From: Corbicula japonica
Lineage: Eukaryota; Mollusca; Bivalvia; Venerida; Cyrenidae
Assembly: GCA_038501625.1 (NCBI GenBank)
Contig: JAZAYU010000009.1
Location: 3,471,001 to 3,535,000, forward strand
DNA length: 64,000 nt
Reading direction: 5' to 3'
The notes below the pieces were generated by a model. The model worked only from the letters and a program-made list of their open reading frames with translations, was not told the DNA's origin and searched no databases. Shown here piece after piece: positions 1 to 12,525 of this stretch. Each line of letters starts with the position of its first letter. The first letter of the stretch is position 1. Both the position numbers and the translations under genes were made by a program.

Positions 1-1520
1 TCTGAGGTTACCTAACGACCAGGCTGAGGGTATCTAACAACCAGTCTGAGGGTACCTAACGACTAGTCTGAGGGTACCTAATGACCAGGCTTAGGGTACC
101 TAACGACTAGTCTGAGGATACCTAACGACCAGTCTGAGGGTACCTACCGACCTGGTTGAGGGTACCTAACAACCAGGCTGAGGGTACCTAACGACCAGTC
201 TGAGGGTACCTAACGACCAGGCTGAGGGTACCTGACAACCAGGCTGAGGGTACCTAACGACCTGTCTGAGGGTACCTAACGACCAGTCTGAGGTTACCTA
301 ACGACCAGTCAGAGGGTATATAACGACCAGTCTGAGGGTACCTAACGACCAGGCTGAGGGTATTTAACGACCAGTCTGAGGGTACCTAACGACCAGGTTG
401 AGGGTACCTAACGACCAGTCTGAGGGTACCTAACGACCAGTCTGAGGGTGCCTAACGACCAGTCTGAGGGTACCTAACGACCAGTCTGAGGGTATCTTAC
501 GACCAGTCTGAGGTTACCTAACGACCAGTCTGAGGGTACCTAACGACCAGTCTGAGGGTACCTTAGACCAGTCTGAGGTTACCTAACGAACAGGCTGAGG
601 GTATCTAACGACCAGTCTGAGGGTACCTAACGACTAGTCTGATGGTACCTAACGACCAGGCTTAGGGTACCTAACGACTAGTCTGAGGGTACCTAACGAC
701 CAGTCTGAGGTTACCTAACGACCAGGCTTAGGGTACCTAACAACAAGGCTGAGGGTACCTAACGACCAGTCTGAGGGTACCTAACGACCAGTCTGAGGTT
801 ACCTAACGACCAGTAGGGTATTTAACGAGGGTATTTAACGACCAGTCTGAGGGTACCTAACGACCAGTCTGAGGGTATTTAACCACCAGGCTGAGGGTAC
901 CTAACGACCAGTCTGAGGGTACCTAACGACCAGTCTGAGGGTTTCTTAGGACCAGTCTGAGGTTACCGAACGACCAGTCTGAGGGTACCTAACGACCAGT
1001 CTGAGGGTACCTAACGACCAGTCTGAGGTTACCTAACGACCAGGCTGAGGGTATCTAACGACCAGTCTGAGGGTACCTAACGACTAGTTTGAGGGTACCT
1101 AACGACCAGGCTAAGGGTACCTAACGACTAGTCTAAGGGTACCTAACGACAAGTCTGAGGGTACCTAACGACCAGGCTGAGGGTACCTAACGACCAGGCT
1201 GAGGGTACCTAACGACCAGTCTGAGTGTACCTAACGACCAGTCTGAGGTTACCTAACGACCAGTCTGAGGGTATCTAACGACCAGTCTGAGGTTACCTAA
1301 CGACCAGTCTGAGGGTACCCAACGACCAGGCTGAGGGTACCTAACGACCAGTCTGAGGGTACCTAACGACCAGTCTGAGGTTACCTAACGACCAGTCTGA
1401 GGGTAACTAACGACCAGTCTGAGGTTACCTAACGACCAGTCTGAGGGTACCCAAATGACCAGGATGAGGGTACCTAACGACCAGTCTGAGGGTACCTAAC
1501 GACCAGTCTGAGGGTACTTG
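1..1520. repeat. 22-bp minisatellite with higher-order structure
   Basis: About 70 imperfect copies of a 22-bp unit, consensus TCTGAGGGTACCTAACGACC plus AG, run from the window edge to about 1517 and then stop abruptly. Variants include GGTTACC, GGTATC, ACTAG for CCAG and GGCTTAGGG. The same ordered run of variants recurs at about 1, 572 and 1022, which points to amplification of multi-unit blocks. The array is cut by the window start, so its true length is unknown. No coding potential is seen. Confidence 0.97.
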
Positions 1521-2702
1521 ACATCAGGTCTAAAGGGATGAAAGTTTGCCAAAACATTGGCCAGACGGAAGTCTACATTGATAGACAGTAGCCTATGCGC
1601 TGCTAGAAAATAGTTGTCTTCACTTAAAGTTGAACACAAGAATATAATTTATCATATTATTTAACTTTGTTCACATTTTCAAAATAATATACATGTAGTT
1701 AAAAATATCGCTTAATATAAATTGGATGTTAATCATGCTTGTTATAAGCAAAGCTTAGATTTCATTAAATGAATTTAGTTGAAAGTAACCTTTGTTATAG
1801 TTGTGACTGAATGTAACCCAAGTACATTTAATTGTTTCAATATTCGATTTGAAAAATATTGATGCAACTTCCATCAAATGTTCGAAAAATTGCGTTTTAG
1901 GAATCTTTGGTCATTTTAAGTAATAAGGACATAAAACACTGACGCTCCCCTTGTTTGTCCGACATCTATGGTTTATTGAGGTTATGACACTATTTGCGGA
2001 ATATATTTTAAGAAATACAAAGGAGATCCACTTGAAACATAAGTTTTCAATTGCCTACTTGATCTATGAAATTTTGAAGTGTGTTAAATTAACCAATTAA
2101 GTGGTGTGGGCGTCCCAAATCAATTATTGTTGGAAAACGAACTTTTCATCCAGTCATGATATTGAATAAACAAGGAATTTCCGACGTGTGTGTGGTTTAC
2201 TGACTGGTTTCCCAGGAACCATTTTCCAGACATCGCTTTTGAGGAATCAGGTCAGGGTTGCAGACATGCTCTACGGATATACTACGGAGAAAAAGTGACA
2301 TCACAATATATGTCTTCAAAACCTTGAGATCAATCACCCTTTCACTTTAATATGCACAGTTGATTAAATTGTTACTAAAAATAAATTTATTCATTCTTTG
2401 TTTACAAACATATGAAACTGAAAGTAGGCCTGACTAATAATGAAAATAAGGTGGAAAACGTTTTAAAATAGACACTAGGTCACATATTTACTGTACACGA
2501 ATGAGATATGAACGACACCTGTTTGTGGAGAAAGCGCAGGCCTGCATCAACGAGGTCTTCGTTCAAGTATGTTGGGCCTTGTAGCGACAATAAATAAGAT
2601 TACATGTATTCTGTAGATAAACACTATAGATTTATACCGCATGAACTTTTGCTACCATTAGAGTTTTGCTGAATACCCAGCGCAGGATGATCTGGTTCTA
2701 GT
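1521..2702. other. Intergenic, no gene recognised
   Basis: AT-rich unique-looking DNA between the minisatellite and the first dispersed repeat. I see no exon with plausible splice sites, no RNA gene and no clear inverted repeat. Confidence 0.5.
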
Positions 2703-2812
2703 CAATAATAATTCGACTGCAAGCACAGACCCATTATCATACGGGCGTTTTCAGAGCGACCATCGTATATAGAAAAGCTCTTGTTGCGCACAAATAATTG
2801 GGCTAGATCTAG
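2703..2812 (+). repeat. Dispersed repeat, also present at 61695-61823
   Basis: Shares an ordered set of words with the segment at 61695-61823: AAGCACAGACCCAT, CATCGT(G)TATATAGAAAA, TTGTTGCGCACA and TTGGGCT. The two copies lie in the same orientation about 59 kb apart and differ by indels. They look like two copies of one old mobile element whose ends I cannot define. Confidence 0.6.
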
Positions 2813-2921
2813 CCCGTTTGCAAACAGGCCTACGGCAGCGAAACATTATGAATCAGGAATTATAAAAAATTATAAATATGAAACAATTTCTCTCACTGAG
2901 TGTAGCCTTATTGCCGGAATT

Positions 2922-3212
2922 CCAAACTTCCAAATTATCCACCATAGTATTAAACTACAGTCACAGGGAGGTTGTCTATATCAAGGTTAACAATGTCTTA
3001 GAATTTAGTTCGATAAACTTTACTAGAACAATAGTTATAAACAATGAAAACATGAATGTAAAATTTTCCTTTTGTAGTCACTGGGAGAAACATGTTTTGC
3101 TATTGTTCTAGTACAGTTTATTGAACTAAATTCTAAGACATTGTTAACCTTGATATAGACAACCTTCCTGTGACTGTAGTTTAATACTATAGTGGATAAT
3201 TTGGAAGTTTGG
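2922..3212. repeat. Long inverted repeat (113-bp arms, 65-bp loop)
   Basis: The left arm 2922-3034 and right arm 3100-3212 are reverse complements with only a handful of mismatches. Arm ends are CCAAACTTCC on the outside and AGAACAATAG at the loop. Any transcript would fold into a long hairpin. Probably a foldback-type element or an inverted duplication. Short reading frames here are by-products of the repeat. Confidence 0.85.
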
Positions 3213-3375
3213 ATATCACCTTAAACCTCACAAAATTTTAGTGCGTTAAAATGCGCCGACACAGGTCGTCGGACCCTGGCTAGTCGCTAAAGAGTTGCAG
3301 TAGACTGTTCGAACTTAACTTATTCACGATACCACTCCGGGTTAATCCCCTGACTAATAACCACACAGGTACGGT

Positions 3376-3510
3376 GGAAGAGCAGAAGTCTATGGCTAAA
3401 GCGTCGGGCTTAAAAATCCGGAATTTGCGGGTTCGAATCACACCAAAGATTCCAATCTACAACTTGCGCGAGTACTGGTTTCAACCCAGAAAGCAGTCAT
3501 CGGACGTGAT
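3376..3510 (+). mobile_element. tRNA-derived SINE fragment
   Basis: A degenerate tRNA-like head has an A-box-like stretch near 3391 (TATGGCTAAAGCG) and a good B box, GGTTCGAATC, at about 3430. It is followed by a domain reading GAGTACTGGTTTCAACCCAG. The reverse complement of that domain recurs at 17375-17420, and a related form lies at 54545-54580, each next to a tRNA-like head. The arms pair too poorly for a working tRNA. The layout resembles V-/RUDI-type mollusc SINEs, recalled from memory. Confidence 0.55.
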
Positions 3511-4983
3511 TATATCAGCTGGAATAACTTGTTTCACAATCGATATGAAATAATTAAGTTAACTCATAACCACGCAGATTGGCTCCAACCCAGGCACGCA
3601 CAATGTATATTTACAAATAAGGAGACATGGGGAACCTATACCGTTCACAGATATTGCCAAGATTGGAACGTTGACAAGGTGGAATTTCAAAAGAATCTAG
3701 TTCACAACAGATCGTTACATTCACCAAGTCATTTCGTGTGTCAGGTCAAGGTTAACCGTAACCTAAAACACCTGTTAAATTAGATATCTTTAGAAATGTG
3801 TTCATTATCATAAACGTTTACATTTCCATTTATTAAATCTGTAGGTTTTAAATAAAACGTAAGAAACGGCATGAACCTTACTCCATGCTGTGTATATAAT
3901 TGGTATTTGTAATGGAGGAGCCTCTGTAGCCTACGGCCTACAATAATAGGCCCGTCGCTACTCTGGGTTTTGGTCCTCTACAATGCCAAAGATAATAAAC
4001 CAGGGCCTAAGATTATAAAAATGAGAATGGACAACAGTCTTAAATCTTAAGCATCTGATAGCGGAAACGGAGACCAAGCACCAATTTTGCCGATCAGATG
4101 CTTTGGATTTGAGACTTGTATCAAGATCTAGTTTTATGATCTTTGGCACCGGAGTCGGAATCTTCCTCTGTAATGCTGCTCACGGAGGGTCATTCGTTCC
4201 GCTCAACTGCCAGCAGAGCCCGATTCAATGCCCCAGAGAAGCACCTGGAGTCTTCATCCACCAACAAACACCCATATAATAAGCACTAGTAGGAGACACA
4301 ATCATTGTAATGGGTGCTACTGGAAAGCGAGTTTCTCGTGCATTCTGTACACTCGTTTTATGATACATCAAGACACACTTTACAGCTCCTTACAACGAAA
4401 GGGATCATTTTTATGATTTTCTCTAAAATTTCGAATTACGTTATTTATGCGCATGCAAGAAAATTGCAGCTGCTATATTTTAAAACTTCAAGATAACGTC
4501 TATTATTTTGTATACAGTTTCTTAAAACTTTTACGTTTAGAACTGAATGCTCAATAAGCGTGAATTTCAAGTTCATTTAACGTCCTAACTTTTCAACTCA
4601 GACATAATGACTTTTCTATGGGATGCTGTTTCATTATTTAATCCATTTGGCGACAGAGCACATAATTAATATGGCTTTTTAAGTAATAGATGAAATTTTT
4701 TTATGGTCGAGTTTTCGATATCAAATAGAACGTCAGCACAAACAAATCAACGAACATTGATGAAGCGTTTTAAGATCGCGAGTTTTTTTTTTTTTGTTAT
4801 TTAAATTGCTATAGCAACAATATATTTTGTCTCAGACTCTGACAACAAAAATAGATCAGTGTACTGCCCTATTTGTACATAACAAGTCTCATAAACATAA
4901 TTATAATATAGTTATTCTAAGATAAATTTTGGTGAGGTATTTTCACTATTTTTGTTACCATAAAACCGAAATTTTTGTCCACT
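3511..4983. other. Intergenic; only a degenerate hairpin element
   Basis: No gene is recognised. At about 3990-4146 there is an old inverted repeat (GATTATAAAAATGAG on the left, AGTTTTATGATC on the right) that looks like a diverged copy of the 128-bp hairpin family at 9903, 14726, 28648, 45367 and 55088. The rest is AT-rich with short homopolymers. Confidence 0.5.
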
Positions 4984-6434
4984 GAAAATAAACAAGAGCC
5001 ATGTTACACATGGTCAATACCCCCGCCGGAAAAAAGTTACCTGAAGGTTGTTCTTTCGTATATTATACCCGAAGAGGTAATCCTTTTAAGTTTTGGAGTT
5101 AAGCTTCGGACAAAATTTATCAAGTAATTCTGATAAAGTGGAATAACTCTAAAAATAGGCAAGGTAGAGTTATTGTTCTTGCACACTGCACTACCTACCA
5201 ATGTGCTCTGTCAGTTTATGAAGTTTTAATAAAATCCCTCAAGTAGTTTTGGAGTTATACTCCGGACAAAATTTATCAAGTAAATATGATGAAGAGGAAT
5301 AACTCTAAAAATAGGCAAGATAGAATTATTGTTCTTGCTCACTGCGCTACCTACCAATGTGCTCTGTCAGTATATGAAATTTGAATAAAATCCCTCAAGT
5401 TGTTTTGGAGTTATGCTCCGGACAAAATTTATCAAGTAAATCTGATAACGAGGAAAAACTCTAAAAAAGGCAAGGTAGAGTTTTTGGACTTGCACACTGC
5501 ACTACCTACCAATGTGCTCTGTCAGTGTAAAAAGTTTGAATAAAATCCCTCAAGTAGTTTTGGATTTATGCTCTGGAAAAAATGTATCAAGTAAATGTGA
5601 TAAAGGGGAATAACTCTAAAAAAAAGGCAAGGTAGAGTTATTGCACTTGCACACTGCACTTCCTACCAATGTGCTCTGTCAGTGTATAAAGTTTGAATAA
5701 AATCCCTCCAGTAGTTTTGGAGTTATGGTCGGGAGATCCAATTTATCAAGTAAATATGATAAAGAGGAATAACACTAAAAATAGGCAAGGTAGAGTTACT
5801 GTTCTTGCACTCTGCACTACCTACCAATGTGCTCTGTCAGTGTATGAAGTTTGAATAAAATCCCTCAAGTAGTTTTGGAGTTATGCTCCGGACAAAATTT
5901 ATGAAGTAAATATGATAAAGGGGAATAACTCTAAAAATAGGCAAGGTAGAGTTATTGCACTTGCACACTGCACTACCTACCAATGTGCTCTGTCAGTGTA
6001 TGAAGTTTGAATAAAATCCCTCCAGTAGTTTTGGAGTTATGCTCCGGACAAAATTTATCAAGTAAATATGATAAAGGGGAATAACTCTAAAAATAGGCAT
6101 GGTAGAGTTATGGTTCTTGCACACTGCACTAGCTACCTATGTGCTCTGTCAGTGTATGAAGTTTGAATAAAATCCCTCCAGTAGTTTTGGAGTTTTGCTC
6201 CAGACAAAATTTATCCAGTAAATATGATAAAGGTGAATAACTCTAAAAATAGGCAAGGTAGAGTTATGGTTCTTGCACACTGCACTACCTACCAATGTGC
6301 TCTGTCAGTGTATGAAGTTTGAATAAAATCCTTCCAGTAGTTTTGGACTTATGCTCCGGACAAAATTGTTTGGGACGGACGCACGCACGGACGAAGGGCA
6401 TTACTAATATCCCCCACGCCTTTGGCGGGGGGAT
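4984..6434 (+). mobile_element. Helentron-like element with about nine 156-bp internal repeats
   Basis: Starts AACAAGAGCCATG followed by AATACCCCCGCCGG. The body is a tandem array with a period of about 156 bp; each unit has a CTCCGGACAAAATTTATCAA segment and an ACTGCACTACCTACCAATGT segment. It then passes through a GGACG-rich stretch at 6369-6395 and ends in a hairpin, CCCCCACGCC TTT GGCGGGGGG, at about 6411-6433. Its 5' end carries the same word as the 5' arm of the terminal hairpin. Non-autonomous: no transposase or helicase frame. The assignment to Helitron/Helentron (HINE, pearl-type) elements is inference from architecture. Confidence 0.75.
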
Positions 6435-8217
6435 AAAAAAAGTATGCCTAATCACCTCTTTCCAAGTTTCATATACCTAGTATATTGCAGGATCCGTTGT
6501 TCAAAAATGTTTTTCCTATTGTACTCATACGGTTTTCTTTGATTAAGCAAGATATTGTTTTACTCTTACTGTGGTTAAGGGTTTCGGGGTATCTGGGTGT
6601 GGTTTAGAGATATAAAATCAATTCACAGCATGTTTGATTAATTTTGACACTCGTGTAGCCTGCTGCTTGAAAGGGGCATATAACTCAAAACAGATATAAC
6701 TTTGGAAATGTGAATGGCATATTCAAAGTACTGGTCAAAAGAAGTTATAACCAACCAACACATTGTTTCAGGTAACAGTTATTTTAAAGTTGCATATTTA
6801 CACAAGTAAATCAGGACCGAATGATGCATTATCCGAATGATGCATTATCCGAGTATTATAGCCCCTTACTTTAACCCTTTACTCCATATATATGGGGCTT
6901 ATCACTTCTGCAAACATTGTATATCCAGATCACTTAACACATCCATGCCATCTACTTTGGATCTACAATGGTCATTTATTGGTTAGAAATAACCTATTGA
7001 ATTAAAAACAGTATAGATCCTGATCAGATGGCTCAGATGTGTTGGCCGCTCTGGATCAAATCTCCTTCGCAGAGTTGTCGTTCCTTACACTCACTTTACA
7101 TTTCTGCAAAAGGCTCAATGTCAAGATTTTTTACCAAACTCGACAGCCTCATTTTATACAGTTATAATTATGAATTTGAAAGCTTGGGATAAAACAAATG
7201 ACAGAAATCTTCAATTTCTTTCATTAAAATCGAAGAAATCCAAGCTATTATAAATGTAATTGGTGAACTATTTCTTTAAGTTAAATTAAAAATAGTTGAA
7301 AGTAGTCCCAGCCTATAACAGAGGTGAATGTAATGAGCCGATAGTGTAAGAGAGTGCTCTGGATCTACACAGTTTGTCCATGCTGTTAAAGTCGTATCTA
7401 TGAAGTAAATGTTGAAGGCCGGTGATAATAAATATATCAAATATCATCCCTTAATAGCAAATGCAAATAGCACCCTAGTGTTACAAATCTGGGTCATAAT
7501 TCAGACTATATGAATAAGGGATATCTTTGATTGCATGCCCTAAGAAACACAAAATTCAAGCATTCAAATAAATTATCACAAAATGAACCTACATGTACAT
7601 GTATCTTCATTCAATTGTTAAAAACTTTTCGTAATTTTTAAAAGTTAACTTTATGAGATGTTGAAATTTAATTAGGCCAAAATCATTGCATGTACTCATT
7701 CAAAAAGTTAGAATAATTAATTACATCGCTACTAGTTCACTATACAATGTATGTGATTGGGCTTCCATAGCTACTGGTACACCATCGCATCAGGTTTGAT
7801 TAAATAGTTTACTTATTTCTTATAGTTAAATAATTTCTTATAACCATGCCAGTTCCCCAAAACAACAATTATTTATTTCTTGTAATCTACCTACCCGTTT
7901 TACATACATACCTAATCAATTGATATACCCGGGCAGGTTTTGTAAAAAGTATGTCAATATAATCATACTGAACTTGGCATTTTGCCAGCAATTATTCAGT
8001 ACACAAAAAACCATTGGTAAAATTGTGCAACGAATAAAGGGAAACAATCCTGAGTCATTGGGATCCTAACATGTTTTTCCACAGTACTGGTTTAGTCAAA
8101 ACCAGCCAGGAACCCAGAAATATTTAACTAAATCTAATAACAAGTGATCAAACAAAAAATACAGAAAATTGTTGAAAAATACCATAGCAAGGTTAAACTG
8201 ACCCACATTACTGGTTA
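6435..8217. other. Intergenic; decayed MITE remnants
   Basis: No gene is recognised. A decayed copy of the TTAA-flanked MITE covers about 6876-7065 (TTAACCCTTTACTCCATA, then AGATCCTGATCAGATGGCTC), and a fragment lies near 7355-7410. The rest is AT-rich and unassigned. Confidence 0.5.
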
Positions 8218-8430
8218 TTAACCCTTTCCTCCATATATATTCCTTTTATTACATGTATTGACCAGTTTTGATCCTATCAGCCAGAATATCTATGCTATTT
8301 GATCTGCATCTACAATAATCACCTTCTGGTCAAATAAAGCCTTATGAATCTAAAAGCAAACAGTTAAGATCCTGATCAGATGGCGTAAATGTTCTGGCTG
8401 ATCTGTTTCTAAACAGTTTGTCCATATGAA
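8218..8430. mobile_element. TTAA-flanked MITE, diverged copy
   Basis: Begins TTAACCCTTTCCTCCATATA and carries the family's internal words (GATCTGCATCTACAATAATC, GATCCTGATCAGATGGC). The right terminus has decayed. It sits just upstream of a closely similar copy at 8462-8705, and the two may be a local duplication. Confidence 0.65.
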
Positions 8431-8461
8431 CCAAGGTTAGACCGACCTACATTACTGATTA

Positions 8462-8705
8462 TTAACCCATTCCTCCATATATATTCCTTTTATTACAGGT
8501 ATTGACCAGTTTCGATCCAGATCAGCCAGCTCATCAATGCTTTTTGATCTGGATCTACAATAATCACATTCTGGTCAAATATAACCTCATGAATCTAAAA
8601 GCAAACAGTTTATATCCTGATCAAATGGCATGAATGTGCTGGCTGCTCTGGATCTAAACTATTTGACCACATAATAAAAGCCTTATCCATGGAGTAAAGG
8701 GTTAA
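8462..8705. mobile_element. TTAA-flanked MITE, both ends preserved
   Basis: Starts TTAACCCATTCCTCCATA and ends TATCCATGGAGTAAAGGGTTAA, so the termini are inverted repeats bounded by TTAA. TTAA target duplication and termini starting CCC are hallmarks of piggyBac elements. There is no reading frame of interest, so it would depend on a transposase elsewhere. Confidence 0.8.
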
Positions 8706-8937
8706 GTTTAGTGGTCAATGTAGTGGTGTCATAAATAATCACTGACCCATTGATGTAGACCATTCAGCTATTGCTTGCTTTTATGAAAGTTAATTTATAC
8801 CCATACAAAAGTAACACACAATTATCAACTGACCATAGTGAAACATTTGATGACAATTTATGGACTCTTAAGCTAAATTAGATGACCAAAAGAGGATTTC
8901 AATGCTTGTTTGAACTCTGTTATTGTATTAACCCTTT

Positions 8938-9127
8938 ACTCCATATAGGTTAAACATGTGTGCAAGCAGTAAAGATATAAATCAGCTGTATTCTGCAAGG
9001 TCAGAAAATAACCGGATGAATCTTAAAGCAACAGTGTAGATATGTATGGCCTGGAAGTGCTAGTTGATCTGGATCTACACTGTTACACTGTTTGCCAATG
9101 TGATACAAGTCATGATTCCATGGTTAA
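8938..9127. mobile_element. TTAA-flanked MITE sharing a TTAA with its neighbour
   Basis: Starts TTAACCCTTTACTCCATA and ends CATGGTTAA at 9124-9127, the same TTAA that begins the next copy. The two were inserted end to end at one target, or one landed in the terminal TTAA of the other. The interior is shortened and diverged. Confidence 0.65.
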
Positions 9128-9366
9128 CCCTTTCCTGTACAGACACACCTTAATTGCTAGGGCGAACAGTTTAGATCCAGATCAGCCGGCACATCCGTGC
9201 CGTCTGATCAGGATCTAAACTGTTTGCTTTTAGATTCATTAGGTTATTTCTGACCAAAATGCGACCAGTGCAGATCCTGATCAGACGGCACGGATGTGCC
9301 GGCTGATCTGGATCTACACTGGTCGCACATGTGTAAAAATGCGTATCTATACAGGAAAGGGTTTAA
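9124..9366. mobile_element. TTAA-flanked MITE, near-complete palindromic copy
   Basis: One of the best reference copies of the family here. It runs from TTAACCCTTTCCTGTACAGA to CAGGAAAGGGTTTAA. The interior is two back-to-back halves, with GATCCAGATCAGCCGGCACA and GTGCCGGCTGATCTGGATC as inverted counterparts, so nearly the whole element can fold on itself. Translating it gives repeated SVDPDQ-like peptides that are not real proteins. Confidence 0.85.
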
Positions 9367-9902
9367 AAGGTCAAGACTGGTAGAAGCGTAATACCTTATG
9401 TTATTAATGTTGACTATATAGAAATTCTTATAGAAATACCACATACAATGAATCAAAGTAGATTACCTTGTAGTTTAGAATGAGTCACTGGGATCCTGTT
9501 TAAATCAGAATGACCTGTGCAATTAGATTCTAACCAAATCCCAGCTAGTGAATATGATATAGTAACAATGCCCTATTTTTTGATGCAATATATTCCTCTT
9601 TCATGCTTCCTTTTTGTGTTTAATGTGTTCTTTGTGTTTAATTTTGAACAAAACATGCATAATCCAAAAGCCCATTAGTAAATTGGTTTCCCTTGTGAAT
9701 TAGTAAAATGAAATCAAATTGAGTTTTCTGAACACAGAAAGGGCCGAGACATAATCTACAGGACATTATCCAAAAAACATGATCTAAAAAACAATGGCTT
9801 TGTTTCTCTAAAGGAAATTTCCCTAATCCACTTCACTGTATTAACCCTTTACCCTATATTAAACTTGTGCGCAACCAGTGAGTGAAAATCCAGGCTCAAA
9901 GA

Positions 9903-10030
9903 TTATAAAACTGAGATTGGAAACCAGTCTCAATTCTCAAGCATCTGATTGGCTGAAATGGTGACCAGTCACCATTTCAGCCAATCAGATGCTTGAGATT
10001 TGAAACTGGTTTCCATTCCCAGTTTTATAA
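9903..10030. mobile_element. 128-bp hairpin element
   Basis: Runs from TTATAAAACTGAGATTGG to CAGTTTTATAA as one long near-perfect palindrome (two 64-bp arms). The centre reads TGACCAGTCACC. It contains GATTGGCTGAAAT and its complement. Decayed MITE sequence on the left (TTAACCCTTTACCCTATATT at 9840) suggests it jumped into an older TTAA-type MITE. Confidence 0.85.
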
Positions 10031-10039
10031 CCTTGGGAC

Positions 10040-12475
10040 CAGATCAGTCGGCGGTCTAGACAACCTTTGTTATGCCACCTACCAAAGGATTGTGTTTAGC
10101 TGCAGCTCCTTAACCATTTACTTCATAGATACACCTTTATTGCGTAGGTGAACAGTGAAGTCTCAGATCAGTTTGCACATTTTATCATCTGATCAGGATC
10201 TACACTGTTCTATAAAGTTATTTCTGTCCAAAATGTGACCAGAGTAAGAACAACAGAAGGTGTTCATTGTTAAAATCATGCTTGTATAAAAAAATCCATT
10301 CTGATCAAACATTCCTGTTTTTGTTGAAGACAGGAGGTGAGAGCATCATAATAAAAATGTTGCAAGATGATAGCTTTTAATGTTAATCATGGTCTGTCAA
10401 TTTAATATTACATGAATTAAAAACCTAGGTCTTTTGATCATGGACAATGTTTGCCAAACTCTCATTTCAAACAATAAATGAAACCAGAATCATGGCTGTA
10501 CATGATCAACTGTTGGAAGTAATATCCTGTGTCAACTTGGTATGAGCAATTAAATAAACTTGCTATATTTGGAAACAACCAGACCAAGATTTAATCATTT
10601 CTATCACTCCAAAACCACATTGAATTTTCTGGGATTTATTCAGTCATAGGAATACATGTAAAGGGAGGCCACCACAAAAATAGGAATGAGCCAATTAATT
10701 GCCTTTTACCACTCAAAACTGCTTCTACGTTTATCATTCTTCAATTAACAAAATTCTTTCAGAAAATTCAAATAGAATCTTTAAAAAAATAAAATAACAG
10801 CAAAATAATATTTTTCTCAAAGAGAAAGTAAAACACTTTTAACAACGGTAATTGTATAATGATACAAAAATCCTTTAACTCTTTTCAATTACTTTGTTCA
10901 AAATTATTTAATATAAATACTAAATTGTTTTATATGTCACACAAGAAAAACAACAAATTACCAAAAAAAGGTCTTCCTACATACTTTTCACTCTCCACAA
11001 AAACGTCTTAGGTGTCAACTATTCAAAACAGAAAGTGGACAGCTCATTTACCCAAATATATTAATAGATTTAAAATTATATTTAGACAATTTAATAAAAA
11101 TTATGAATCTTCAATCTGATGTCATCAAGGTCAACAGCTAACACTTAAGCTTCCCATGAGATTGAATAAGATTCCCCCTAAAATAAAGCATTTTATATTT
11201 TTTATGTCAAACAAGGCTATAATTCATTCTTATCAATATTTCTTAGTACCATGTTATCAATGGTTATTCAAGAAAACATATTTGGGTATTATATGTATTA
11301 GGGATATAAGTATCTTTAAAGAGTGTGTAAAAGGCAAATTGTTGTGTAGGTATGGCTGTTATAGATGTATGTGAACCAAATTACTGCCCAAAAGTAGCTG
11401 CCCAAGTACTAGACTTTCTATCCAAATCAAACTTCTTCTTTAGTACATCAATTTTACCTTTTACTTTGTTTTTATTCTAAATTTGAATTTATGAATACAG
11501 TTTTTATACTTGCTCTGTAATTTTAGATGGTTATTTCTCACTGTACCAGTCCAGATATTTCAGTGCACTATTTGTCTTACATGGCAGGTGTAAGATTATT
11601 GTTTCCAGCAAGGATCAATAACTGGCATGCATGGAATTTTACACACTACTGACTGTAACTTTGACAAAATATTTCTTATATTCTAACCCCAAAAATGCCT
11701 TACACAACTAATAATGTTGCACTGAATCTGGTGTAGACCCAGGGTGCACATCCATTGTCAATAAATTCGAGTAAACCATCATAATGATTTATCAATCCTT
11801 TCTATAAGGCTTATATTCATAGATTTATATGCAGTATGATCTGTTCCCATTTTGGTCATAACCTGATAAATCTAAAAGCTACCGGTACTATTGTAGATCC
11901 TGATGAATGTGCAGGCTTATCTACACTTGTCACACAATGGAGAAAAGACATATCCAGGGAGGTAATGGTTAATGGACTGTCAGACCCTGATTTGAGTAAA
12001 GGCAACTTAATTAGGCAGATTATGGGTTTAAATAGCTTTCCCCAAGTGTGAAATTTGGAAGAGAAAATCTGAGCCTTGGGAACTGGTTTTGGTCTGTACC
12101 AAAATACCACCCAAAAGCTGTTTTCAAAGGGATGGATTTTCCAATCCCAACCAAACATGTCAGATACTTTTCCCTGCTCATTACTCTATTTTGATTCTGA
12201 CCAGTATTTCTTTGCAACAGCTTCAACAGGGCCCAAGATCACAAAACTAGACTGCAGATATACCTGAAACAACCTTTGATTGGTTAGTTTAGCGATTGGA
12301 AGCAAAGTCAACCAATAATCTGCCTGAGATGTCATACTGGCCTCCAGTTTCAGTTGTATGAATTTGGAGCAAATTATCTCTTTAACCATTTCACTGGCAG
12401 ATCATTGGAGTTTCAACCTGTTTGAAATTTACAGTTCTGTGCACAGGACCGATTAAAAACTTAGAAAACACATTG
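10040..12475. other. Intergenic DNA downstream of the helicase gene
   Basis: No coding exon or RNA gene is recognised. A partial TTAA-type MITE occurs near 10115-10245 and a degenerate copy of the hairpin family near 12229-12340. The rest is AT-rich. Short reading frames at 11156, 11836 and 11856 show no family resemblance and no splice context. Confidence 0.5.
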
Positions 12476-12494
12476 GTGTTGTTGTTGTTGTTGT
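12476..12494. repeat. (GTT)n microsatellite
   Basis: Six GTT units just beyond the likely 3' end of the helicase transcript. Confidence 0.9.
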
Positions 12495-12519
12495 CACACA
12501 AGTATAAAACAGAAGTACT

Positions 12520-12525
12520 TTTATT
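12520..12525 (-). terminator. Candidate poly(A) signal of the helicase gene
   Basis: AATAAA on the minus strand, about 290 bp beyond the helicase stop codon. It is the first canonical signal I see after the stop, giving a normal 3' UTR length. No transcript evidence. Confidence 0.45.

Noticed and set aside
1..1520. Possible CRISPR array
   Set aside because: Units are contiguous 22-mers without unique spacers, and the genome is eukaryotic with introns. It is a minisatellite.
3376..3450. Functional tRNA-Leu gene
   Set aside because: B box is good but the acceptor and T stems do not pair well, and the sequence continues into a SINE body.
3529..3783. 84-aa intergenic frame starting MFHNRYEIIKLTHNHADW
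   Set aside because: No recognisable domain, partly next to a SINE, no splice signals or codon bias to support it.
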